The notes under the pieces are model-generated. The model ran no database searches. It was not told where the DNA came from and saw nothing but the letters and a program-made list of their open reading frames with translations. The translations under genes were made by a program, and so were the position numbers. From the NCBI GenBank assembly GCA_021323355.1, contig JAJONK010000170.1, positions 1 to 14,623 on the forward strand: 14,623 nt of DNA, given 5' to 3'. Positions 6,778 to 13,077 of this stretch are shown here, in pieces; position 1 is the first letter of the stretch, and each line of letters begins with the position of its first letter. This DNA comes from Deltaproteobacteria bacterium. Lineage in GTDB: Bacteria > Desulfobacterota > Binatia > UBA9968.

Positions 6778-6969
6778 ATGCCAGAACAACTGATGACGCT
6801 AGAGCAGGTCGCTAAGTATCTCAATGTCGATAAGTTCACAGTCTATCGCTTGTTAGCCGATAGGGAGTTGCCGGCTTTCAAGGTCGGTAACCAGTGGCGC
6901 TTCAAAAAGAAGTTGATCGAGAACTGGCTCAAGAAAAATTCCAATCTCCAGAGAAAACGTTCTCAGTAA
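6778..6969 (+). CDS. Stand-alone excisionase-family (HTH_17/MerR-like) DNA-binding protein
   Basis: 63 residues with the full signature of the family: MTLEQVAKYLNVDKFTVYRLLADRELPAFKVGNQWRF (6-42). This is a winged helix-turn-helix in which helices one and two carry VAKYLNVDKFTVYRLL and the wing carries AFKVGNQWRF. A lysine-rich tail (KKKLIENWLKKNSN) follows. An AGAGGG ribosome site precedes the ATG by about 9 bases. Despite the family name, there is no integrase, attachment site or phage gene nearby, so a role as a small transcription factor, possibly BldC-like, is more likely than excision. It stands alone between a plus-strand operon and a convergent minus-strand operon. Confidence 0.85.
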   Translation: MPEQLMTLEQVAKYLNVDKFTVYRLLADRELPAFKVGNQWRFKKKLIENWLKKNSNLQRKRSQ

Positions 6970-7111
6970 CCGACATTCCCGAATCGTTCGTTCCTCGCCA
7001 CTACGCCGACCAATGCCCCGACATTTAGGCTGAACTGGGTTGTAACCGCAAATCGAAGCTCTTGCTTGTTCACTATAGAGCGTGGTTTCTTCGCCGTAAT
7101 ACGTAGAACCC

Positions 7112-7140
7112 AAATAGTTAATAGCCGCTTTCAACTATTT
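7112..7140. terminator. Inverted repeat at the 3' end of the substrate-binding protein gene
   Basis: AAATAGTT (7112-7119) and AACTATTT (7133-7140) form an 8-bp stem around a 13-base loop. It overlaps the last codons and stop of the minus-strand substrate-binding protein and faces the convergent HTH gene. It ends in TTTT on the plus strand, so it may be a weak bidirectional terminator; the AT-rich stem and long loop make this uncertain. I see nothing else notable in 6970-7117. Confidence 0.3.
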
Positions 7141-8122
7141 TGCGAACCAATGAATCGTCGATAATCTCTTCCGATTTAAGTTTCTGCAGCTTCGGATTGG
7201 TGCGCGCGAGAATTGAATGAATTTTCTTTACACCCTCGACCTTGGGTCTCATATCGTTGGTGTAGACTGACACCAAAGCATTGTAGCCGTTCTCGGCGTC
7301 CTCGATGCGAGGAAGACGCAGGACCCTGGCCATGGTCTGCAATACCGCGGGTTTATTTTCCGGTTTCATGAAAAATCGCATCGAGTCGATCGTGCCTTTC
7401 AGCATCGATTCGTATAGTTTGGGCTCCTGGCGCACTGCGCTCTTGCGCGCGACCAAAGACGTTCCCAGGTATGATATGGGCGCGCGCGCCAAATCAAGCA
7501 ACACCGTGTAACCCTTCTTTTTAAGCGGCGCGCTAAAGGTTGAGCCCATCCATGAAGCTTGGGCGCGCCCGGTTTCGAGCGCCTGAATTCGCGACGGTTG
7601 ATCGCCGAGAACAATGAAGCGGATGTTGTCGCGTTCGGGATCTAAACCGAGATAATCGAGCGCGAGCATATTGTTAGCCCAACCGCCGCCGCCAATGCTT
7701 TGGATGGCGAGTTGCTTGCCTCTAAGCTCTTCGGGCTTTTTGATTTCCGGTCGCGCCATAAAGTCGCCTTCGGGCCGGCCGACAACCGTGCCTATCACCG
7801 CAGCATCCATTCCTCCGGCCGCCACGTTCAGAACATTGTTGGAACTGGTAAAAACCATTTGAACGTCGGCTGAGGCAAGCGCCGACATCGCCAGCGGCCC
7901 GCTCCGCATGAAGATCGCTTCCACATTGAGGCCATGCTTGCGGTAAAATCCTTGATCGACGCCGACCCAAAGAACCGCCGGGGTCTCGCCTGACGTACCG
8001 TTGGCGATGCGAAACGTGGTGAGGCTCTGCGCTTGCGATCCGGTGCTGGAAAGCAGTTCGAGAAACAAAGCCGTCACTATAATGACGAAGCGGCTGCCTG
8101 CTCGAGAAGATTTTGTTTTCAC
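7118..8122 (-). CDS. NMT1/THI5-type ABC transporter substrate-binding protein
   Basis: 334 residues from a GTG start with a GGAG site upstream. Residues 1-32 are a Sec signal (KTKSSRAGSR, hydrophobic core, cleavage near SQAQ), so the protein is periplasmic. The mature part follows the NMT1/THI5-SsuA-TauA pattern: FRIANGTSGETPAVLWVGVDQGFYRKHGLNVE, then VQMVFTSSNNVLNVAAGG, KKPEELRGKQLAIQSIGGGG and ALETGRAQASWMGS. These proteins capture small organic compounds such as sulfonates, nitrate or pyrimidine precursors for ABC import; the ligand here cannot be read. No permease or ATPase gene is adjacent. It is the last gene of a minus-strand run behind two amidohydrolase genes, so it may deliver a compound related to their substrate. 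A second, divergent member lies at 11724-12749. Confidence 0.85.
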   Translation of the reverse strand: MKTKSSRAGSRFVIIVTALFLELLSSTGSQAQSLTTFRIANGTSGETPAVLWVGVDQGFYRKHGLNVEAIFMRSGPLAMSALASADVQMVFTSSNNVLNVAAGGMDAAVIGTVVGRPEGDFMARPEIKKPEELRGKQLAIQSIGGGGWANNMLALDYLGLDPERDNIRFIVLGDQPSRIQALETGRAQASWMGSTFSAPLKKKGYTVLLDLARAPISYLGTSLVARKSAVRQEPKLYESMLKGTIDSMRFFMKPENKPAVLQTMARVLRLPRIEDAENGYNALVSVYTNDMRPKVEGVKKIHSILARTNPKLQKLKSEEIIDDSLVRKIVESGY

Positions 8123-8184
8123 GGTTGACTCCGCAACTGATTGAGATTCGTTTGGCTCAGTTCGATCGAAGTGTTGAGTCGCCT

Positions 8185-8979
8185 TTATTGGGGCCTCAAC
8201 CCATAGAAACGTTCCGCGTTGCGGTAGCGAATTGCGTCCTTGTCATCTGCAGTAAGCCGTTTATTCTCATTCAGTTCTTCGAGTTCCGCCTTGCAGGTAT
8301 CATTGTTGACCTCGTGGGGAAAATCCGACGAAAAAATAAATGGCTTGTTGCCGACGATGCTGACGGCGAAGGATAGTGTCAATTCATCCCCTTCAACACC
8401 GATGAAGATCCGACCCTCATCGACATGGCGTTTGATGTAATCGGTAATCGATTCCTTGTCGCGAAGTTTCAAGAAGCGAGACCGGGGATCGTACTGCACG
8501 TGGCTGTTCCAGGAGCGCTCAAAACGTTCCACACAATTGACGAACCAGCCAGCGCCGGCTTCCATAAAACCAAACCGCGCATTGGGATACTTGTCGAAGA
8601 TGCCGTTAAAGAGAATGCCGGCGAAGTTCACCATCTGACCGAATGGATGGCCCAGAGCGTTGACCGGGGCGTAAGGACTCATGTCATCGAGACCCATATG
8701 ATCGTGAACGCCGCCGTGGATGCCGATGGCGCAGCCAAGACGATTCGCCTCGTCGTAGATCGGCCAATAGCGCTCATCGCCAAGATGATTCTGGCTTTGC
8801 ATCGGGCCGGTGCTTGGCAGCATGGCGCCGCAGAAGCCGAGCTCTTTGACGATGCGGCGAAGTTCTTTCACGGCTTCGGCCGGTTCCTGGAGCGGAATCA
8901 ATCCTAAGGCTTGGAAGCGGGAACTCTTGCTGATGTATTCGTCGTGCATCCACCGACATCCTCCATGAATTCGAGCCAA
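8185..8979 (-). pseudogene. Amidohydrolase-2 family, C-terminal part of a broken paralogue
   Basis: From the codon at 8952 (WMHDEYISKSSRF) to the stop at 8185, this frame aligns with residues 113-363 of the intact amidohydrolase at 9357-10448. It keeps the later metal-site motifs: IHGG, GHPFGQM, FMEAGAGW and SSDFPHE. The TTG at 8979 is not a credible start because the residues before 8952 are an out-of-frame reading of the N-terminal part. Skipping about 97 bases at the junction would reconnect the halves, and relative to the paralogue about 32 residues are missing (paralogue residues 81-112). The protein cannot be made as one chain from this sequence. It sits 62 bases upstream of the substrate-binding protein gene. 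Confidence 0.85.
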
Positions 8980-9179
8980 CCTTCGCGGCCAACCTTGGCG
9001 AAGGCGCCGGGCGGAAGAAAATGGGCGTTGGCCGCATGAAGATGATCGTTTGGTGGATACGGTGAACGGCCCGAGCCGAAACGGCCGCGATACTCTTCGG
9101 GCATGCGCGCCGAGATGGCGGAGTGATCTTCGACAACGTGTCCGTCGCCATCGATTATTTTTGGTTTATATTGTCCCAT
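8904..9179 (-). pseudogene. Amidohydrolase-2 family, N-terminal part of a broken paralogue
   Basis: The ATG at 9179 follows a GGGAG site. The frame reads MGQYKPKIIDGDGHVVEDHS, continuing through ANAHFLPPGAFAKVGREGWLEFMEDVG, clearly the same protein as residues 1-80 of the intact paralogue at 9357-10448. After DVG (codons ending near 8952) the frame continues as unrelated residues to a stop at 8904, while the real C-terminal sequence resumes in another frame. The metal-binding DGDGH motif is kept. The good start and ribosome site suggest decay is recent or that transcription continues. Read with the C-terminal part as one locus, the broken gene covers 8185-9179. Confidence 0.85.
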
Positions 9180-9257
9180 CGATTTATCTCCCAAAACTAA
9201 CAGTGTGATAAAGAAGTATCTTGCAGACTGCCCAAAAAGATCTCAGATGCCACGCGC

Positions 9258-9319
9258 GAATCATAAGGATGAAAGCGGAAAATCTGAAAGCAGAATTCAG
9301 TTTTCAGCTTTCATAATTC
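9258..9319. repeat. Long imperfect hairpin between the amidohydrolase paralogues
   Basis: Arms ATGAAAGC-g-GAAAA-t-CTGAA (9269-9288) and TTCAG-TTTTC-a-GCTTTCAT (9296-9314) form 18 base pairs with a mismatch and a bulge around a 7-base loop. Further pairing is possible between GAAT at 9258 and ATTC at 9316. It lies 38 bases after the stop of the intact amidohydrolase. It could stop transcription, protect the 3' end of that message, or be a small dispersed palindromic element. Confidence 0.65.
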
Positions 9320-9356
9320 ATCTGTCCAAAGCATACGAGTCTTTCTCGCCGGTCTG

Positions 9357-10448
9357 CTAAAGCAGCTGATAGAATCGTTGCGCATTACCAAACAGGATCG
9401 CTTCTTTATCCGCGACCGTCAGCTCGGTGTTCTCGCGCAATTCTTCCAGTTCGTGTTTGCAGGTGTCGGCGTCGACTTCGTGAGGATAGTCGGTTGAATA
9501 AACAAACGGCTTGTTGCCGACAATGCGCAGCGCTTCCGCGATGGTTAATTCCTCGCCTTCGACACCGAGATAAATGCGGCCTTCATCGATGTGGCGGCAG
9601 ACGTAGTCAATAATCTTTTCGCCTTTTCTAAGTTGGAGGAAACGGCCGCGAGGATCGAATTGAACATGGCTTTCCCAGGAGCCGGTGAACCGCTCGAGGC
9701 ATGTCAGGAGCCATGCCGAACCTGCCTCCATAAACCCGATTCGGAGTCCGGGAAATTTGTCAAAAATGCCGTTAAAGATAATCCCGGCGAATGCGATCAT
9801 CTGTCCCATCGGGTGGCCCAGCGCATTGACCGGCGCGTAGGGGCTTAGATCGTCCATGAGCAGGCCTTCGTGGGCGCCGCCATGTATGGCGATGGCGCAG
9901 CCAAGGCGTTCGGCCTCACCGTAGATAGCCCAGTATTTCTCGGATCCGAGGTGCGGCATATTCGCGCCCATCGACGGCAACATCGCGCCGCAAAAACCCA
10001 GGTCGCGGACGATGCGCCGCAATTCGATCATCGCTTCGGCGGGTTCTTGTAATGGAATGAGTCCCATGGCTTTGAAACGCGGGCTCTTGGAGACGTAGGT
10101 ATCGTAGATCCAATTGTTGTAGGCGCGGGCCAGCTCGATGGCCCAATCACGGCTGACGATTTTGCCAAACGCCAGTCCCGCGCTGGTGTAAAGCACGGTC
10201 GTGCCGATGCCGACATCATCGAGAAACAACTCCCAACCTTCGCGGCCGACGTTGGCAAACGCGCCGCGCGGGGTGAAATGGCGATTTGCGGTGTGCATAT
10301 GGTCGATGGGTGGAAAAGGACTCTTGCCGCGGGCATCGGAAAAACTCCTGCCGACGTACTGCTCGGGCATGTATTTCCAGATGGTGGCGATGTCTTCGAC
10401 AACGTGGCCGTCGCCGTCAATGATTTTCTGTTCAGCGGGTATGCTCAT
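9357..10448 (-). CDS. Amidohydrolase-2 family metal-dependent hydrolase or decarboxylase (TIM barrel)
   Basis: 363 residues; the ATG at 10448 follows GAGGGAGAA. Motifs of the ACMSD-like amidohydrolase_2 group are visible in order: IIDGDGHVVED with Asp13 and His15 as likely metal ligands; CAIAIHGGAHE with His189; NALGHPMGQM with His212; IGFMEAG with Glu241; and VYSTDYPHE with Asp320. Relatives hydrolyse or decarboxylate aromatic and cyclic acids; the substrate is unknown. No signal peptide is seen, so it is probably cytoplasmic. It leads a minus-strand run with a broken tandem paralogue and a periplasmic substrate-binding protein, which fits an uptake and breakdown unit. The paralogue differs at many positions but shares long blocks such as IPLQEPAEA and YAPVNALGHP, indicating duplication followed by divergence. 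Confidence 0.88.
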   Translation of the reverse strand: MSIPAEQKIIDGDGHVVEDIATIWKYMPEQYVGRSFSDARGKSPFPPIDHMHTANRHFTPRGAFANVGREGWELFLDDVGIGTTVLYTSAGLAFGKIVSRDWAIELARAYNNWIYDTYVSKSPRFKAMGLIPLQEPAEAMIELRRIVRDLGFCGAMLPSMGANMPHLGSEKYWAIYGEAERLGCAIAIHGGAHEGLLMDDLSPYAPVNALGHPMGQMIAFAGIIFNGIFDKFPGLRIGFMEAGSAWLLTCLERFTGSWESHVQFDPRGRFLQLRKGEKIIDYVCRHIDEGRIYLGVEGEELTIAEALRIVGNKPFVYSTDYPHEVDADTCKHELEELRENTELTVADKEAILFGNAQRFYQLL

Positions 10449-10523
10449 GAATTCTCCCTCTACTAGTTCGAGACAATTGCTGCTCGTTGCGATCGCTGCG
10501 GATTAACCGTCACATCTAATCCT

Positions 10524-10539
10524 GCGCAGCGCGCTGCGC
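10524..10539. promoter_or_regulatory. Perfect 16-bp palindrome upstream of the amidohydrolase gene
   Basis: GCGCAGCGCGCTGCGC is identical to its reverse complement. It lies 76 bases before the amidohydrolase start. Just beyond it, GCTTTC (10545-10550) and GAAAGC (10559-10564) form another small inverted repeat around TATAAA on the minus strand, which could be a -10 box; no good -35 is seen. The palindrome would then lie just after the transcription start, where an operator could act. In the rest of the gene-free stretch 10449-10945 I see only this and the plus-strand promoter near 10876. Confidence 0.35.
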
Positions 10540-10875
10540 TTCATGCTTTCTTTATAACGAAAGCAGGCACCGGTCCAGACGTTAGGCACGCTGACGATTA
10601 TGTGAAAATTGAGAGGAGAAGCTTCCAAGTCTCAAGTTCGCGCCGAGTCCTGACCTAAGAATTGGCAGCGATCATAATAAAGGGGGCTTCCGAGCCATTG
10701 GCAGGTTACTTCTTACACAAGCTTTCCCGATATGCCGCAATCTCTTGCTGTCGTCCTTCACTTCTTGCGGGATAATTCGCCACAGAGCACAGCACGGACC
10801 GTCAGCGCAGTAAGCCGCTTCTTCGTAACCCCTCTACTGCAGCATCAACGTAATTATCGAGAACCGAGAAAAGCT

Positions 10876-10904
10876 CACAACCTATTTCACCGTTGTGTTA
10901 AAAT
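10876..10904 (+). promoter_or_regulatory. Candidate extended -10 promoter with overlapping inverted repeat
   Basis: TGTTAAAAT (10896-10904) is an extended -10 element (TGN followed by TAAAAT), about 40 bases before the lipoprotein ATG at 10946. CACAAC (10876-10881) and GTTGTG (10892-10897) are perfect inverted arms 10 bases apart, spanning the region between -35 and -10, where a repressor would bind. No clear -35 is present, as is usual for extended -10 promoters. Confidence 0.4.
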
Positions 10905-10945
10905 CTCGCTAATCTTGCCTGCTCAAAGACACGGAAGGACTCTCC

Positions 10946-11599
10946 ATGAAAACTTACAAGACTCGCTACTTGTTTCTGTTATTGATTCTGGGCGCTTGTT
11001 CATCGAAAAGTGTCTCTCCCGGCATGACCCTCGTCACCGGCTTGAATGGTTATCATGAGGAGATGGAACGACTCGAGGCACAGGAGGCGCGCTGGCCGGA
11101 GCGACAAAAGGTCGGCAATACCATCAGGACAACCTTTCTGATGACCATGGGCGGTTCGAAAGAGTTTAATCGGCTGGTGGAACTCGACGTCAAGAGAAGA
11201 GAGTATCTGATCGCTTTGAGGGCAAACTCGTTGCGGCCTGACCGTGCCGCGGAGGTCAAGCAGGAGTTAGTTGGCATCAATTCGGACATCGATGCGCTCA
11301 CGACGATCGTCAAAGGACAGGTCGCCGCGCGCAGTACCTCACAGCCGCAGGCGGAGCCGCAGCAGATGATTGAAAGTGTCGCCACCGTAGGTTTGCTGAC
11401 GATGGCAATCGATACCTTCTCGCCGAACGGTGCGGCGGACGTTGCCGTTCCAGGCATCAACGTGGGCGGCTATACCGTCATTGATCAAAAAAAGTTCACG
11501 ATTGTAAAAACGCCGGAAGGACAGACTTATCAATGCACAACGGTTTTGGTGCAAGAAGAGGGAGCGGGGATAAACTGCGGGCTTCTTGCCGGTAAATAG
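10946..11599 (+). CDS. Lipoprotein of unknown function
   Basis: 217 residues, ATG preceded by GGAAGGA. The N-terminus MKTYKTRYLFLLLILGACSS is a lipoprotein signal with lipobox LGAC and Cys18 as the lipidated residue. Ser19-Ser20 follow rather than Asp, so outer-membrane sorting is likely if the organism uses the Lol rule. Residues about 40-125 are charged and helical (GYHEEMERLEAQEARWPERQ, and LVELDVKRREYLIALRANSL), probably a coiled coil. A Gln/Pro-rich linker (STSQPQAEPQQ) separates it from a short hydrophobic stretch ESVATVGLLTMAIDTF and a C-terminal region with two Cys (YQCTTVLVQEEGAGINCGLL) that could form a disulfide. I do not recognise the family. It stands alone between two minus-strand operons with its own promoter. 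Confidence 0.75.
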   Translation: MKTYKTRYLFLLLILGACSSKSVSPGMTLVTGLNGYHEEMERLEAQEARWPERQKVGNTIRTTFLMTMGGSKEFNRLVELDVKRREYLIALRANSLRPDRAAEVKQELVGINSDIDALTTIVKGQVAARSTSQPQAEPQQMIESVATVGLLTMAIDTFSPNGAADVAVPGINVGGYTVIDQKKFTIVKTPEGQTYQCTTVLVQEEGAGINCGLLAGK

Positions 11600-11603
11600 A
11601 CCG

Positions 11604-11626
11604 TTTGGAGTTCGTTTCAACTCAAA
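11604..11626 (+). terminator. Weak terminator candidate after the lipoprotein gene
   Basis: TTTGGAGTT (11604-11612) and AACTCAAA (11619-11626) form an 8-bp stem with one bulged G and a 6-base loop, 5 bases after the stop codon. The AT-rich stem and the TTACT tail make it a weak candidate. Nothing else notable is seen up to 11723. Confidence 0.3.
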
Positions 11627-11723
11627 TTACTCTGTTCAAGCAATCGACCACGAGCCCTCGGCGCGAAGCCATGGGCGTAGTCCCGAAAACTTCAGTATGC
11701 CGAACCCGGACCGATAGCTTCGC

Positions 11724-12749
11724 TCAAGAAGTTAATCCTTGCGATATAGCGCTTTGATAAATCCGCTGTCTTCCAGCTGCTGCAGTAAACTGTTGTCGAC
11801 GAGCTTTTCGAACGGTACGTTGCAGCTTTTCGAACGGTACGTTGCGAAGCTGGTCTTTGGGATAAAGATCCAGAATGGCTTGCACCGAATCCTTTCGCAC
11901 ATAGGGAATTTCTTCAAAAACATTCGCGTGCGGCTGATATGCCGGCCGCACGATATCAGCCGAGACTCTCATGCGTTTTGCGATCGAAGCGATGATGAGC
12001 TCGGGTTTTTCTTTCGCAAGCTTGATGCTCTCGACATATGCCCGCAGAAGATTGAGCGCCGTATCGCGCCGCTTCTGGAGAAAGCTGCGCTGCACCTCGA
12101 TGGCTCCTTGCAAGAACGGAATTTTCAGAGAAGACAAATCGACCAGCTCTCGAAACCCCGGACGAGGCGGTGAGCCAAAGCTCGCATCGACCAGACCCCG
12201 ATCTAATGAAATAAAAGCTTCCGGTAAGCCGGGATGGTGTAAGTACTTGACCTCGCTCTCGCCGATGCCGCCGGATTTCAAAGCTAAGCGAGCGATGGTA
12301 TGGCTCGCGGAGCCCGCGCGAGTAACGCCTAGAGTTTTGCCCCTCAAATCAGCGATGGTCTTGATCGGCGAATCTTGACGCACCCAAATAGACATCACCG
12401 CGAAATTGCCTTTGGCTGCGATAAATACGAGGTCGCTGCCGGCCAGAACCGCAGCAACCGCGGAGGGTCCGCCGAAGGCGCCGAATTCTACCGAGTTGCT
12501 CACAAGCGCCTGCACCGGTACTGCGCCACGGGCGTGAATGACGTTGGCGTTAAGACCGTGTTTTTCAAAAAGCCGAGCGTCTTCCATCAGCCAGAGCGTC
12601 GCGTTCGTCGCCGCGACAGCTTCATAGATGACGCTGACGGAAGTTCTCTTATCAGAAATGCTTTGGCCGAATGCCTTGGAAGGCCAAGGCGAATTTGCTG
12701 CGGTCAAAAAAATCAGCACAAGGATCACGATTGCAGCAAGTTTCTTCAT
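11724..12749 (-). CDS. NMT1/THI5-type substrate-binding protein with a frameshifted C-terminus
   Basis: The ATG at 12749 begins MKKLAAIVILVLIFLTAANS, a clear Sec signal; a TTG at 12770 is in frame but has no better ribosome site. The mature part has the family pattern: NATLWLMEDARLFEKHGLNANVIHARG, then VEFGAFGGPSAVAAVLAG, KTIADLRGKTLGVTRAGSASHTIARLAL and LDRGLVDASFGSPP. As written the protein is 341 residues and ends in a basic, Gln-rich tail after VPFEKL. In the next frame VPFEKLVDNSLLQQLEDSGF (and IKALYRKD to a stop at 11732) is a normal ending for this family. Removing one copy of the 22-bp duplication at 11802-11845 restores it, giving 331 residues from this ATG. It is the third gene of a run with the zinc-ribbon and MetE-like genes. 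No permease or ATPase is adjacent, and the ligand is unknown. Confidence 0.85.
   Translation of the reverse strand: MKKLAAIVILVLIFLTAANSPWPSKAFGQSISDKRTSVSVIYEAVAATNATLWLMEDARLFEKHGLNANVIHARGAVPVQALVSNSVEFGAFGGPSAVAAVLAGSDLVFIAAKGNFAVMSIWVRQDSPIKTIADLRGKTLGVTRAGSASHTIARLALKSGGIGESEVKYLHHPGLPEAFISLDRGLVDASFGSPPRPGFRELVDLSSLKIPFLQGAIEVQRSFLQKRRDTALNLLRAYVESIKLAKEKPELIIASIAKRMRVSADIVRPAYQPHANVFEEIPYVRKDSVQAILDLYPKDQLRNVPFEKLQRTVRKARRQQFTAAAGRQRIYQSAISQGLTS
11802..11845 (-). repeat. Perfect 22-bp tandem duplication causing a frameshift
   Basis: Bases 11802-11823 and 11824-11845 are identical (plus strand AGCTTTTCGAACGG, ending TACGTTGC). Because 22 is not a multiple of three, the second copy moves the substrate-binding protein gene out of frame for its last 32 codons. 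The coding distance from the start codon to the stop at 11732, minus 22, is an exact multiple of three. Confidence 0.95.
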
Positions 12750-12779
12750 TGTCGGAAGACCGGTTAACAAGAGGCCATG

Positions 12780-13055
12780 TTATTTCTTCACCCGAGTCGC
12801 GTTTACGCCGCCGGGCATTTTGAACCGGCGCCACTCGCCGCTCCAGTCGCAGCCGCAAGCTTTGCAGTACCACTCGCTCATGCCTTCCCATTCTTCGCGA
12901 TCGGCGATGATCGCATTGCCTTCGTCGATGAGTTTTTGCAATGCTGGGCTCGGAATGCCGTGAACGATCGGTATGATCTCAACCGAGCCGCACTCGGGAC
13001 ATGCGCGAGTTTTCTTTCTTGGGCGATTTTGGTTGCCGGCTTTTCTTTCCGCCAT
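12780..13055 (-). CDS. Small zinc-ribbon protein of unknown function
   Basis: 91 residues. After a basic N-terminus (AERKAGNQNRPRKKTR) come two knuckles: CPEC (Cys19, Cys22) followed by GSVEIIPIVHGIPSPALQ, and CKAC (Cys64, Cys67; Cys69 is also near), followed by GCDWSGEWRRF. Four Cys in two CxxC pairs fit a single zinc ribbon. Small proteins of this plan (CPxCGS, EIIPI, GxPS, then a second CxxC plus W) recur in bacterial genomes without known function. The ATG at 13055 lies 22 bases after the MetE-like stop, and the next gene's ATG is 30 bases downstream, so co-transcription is likely. I see no membrane segment. A role as a metal-binding partner of the MetE-like enzyme is possible but only suggested by position. 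Confidence 0.75.
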   Translation of the reverse strand: MAERKAGNQNRPRKKTRACPECGSVEIIPIVHGIPSPALQKLIDEGNAIIADREEWEGMSEWYCKACGCDWSGEWRRFKMPGGVNATRVKK

Positions 13056-13077
13056 GGGTGGTGTCTGTTAATTACAT

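Noticed and set aside
6778..6969. Prophage or integrative element suggested by the excisionase-family name
   Set aside because: No integrase, attachment repeat, tRNA or phage structural gene is present. Stand-alone HTH_17 proteins are common outside mobile elements.
8425..8907. A 160-codon plus-strand frame opposite the broken amidohydrolase
   Set aside because: It mirrors the coding frame of the amidohydrolase. A similar antisense frame lies opposite the intact paralogue, which is the expected shadow effect.
10732..11058. A 108-codon plus-strand frame upstream of and overlapping the lipoprotein gene
   Set aside because: It has no ribosome site or recognisable domain and overlaps the lipoprotein start in another frame. 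The lipoprotein has a good signal sequence and ribosome site.
7118..12749. Thiamine (HMP) import, suggested by the NMT1/THI5 family name
   Set aside because: No thiamine biosynthetic gene, permease, ATPase or TPP riboswitch is seen. The family covers many ligands.
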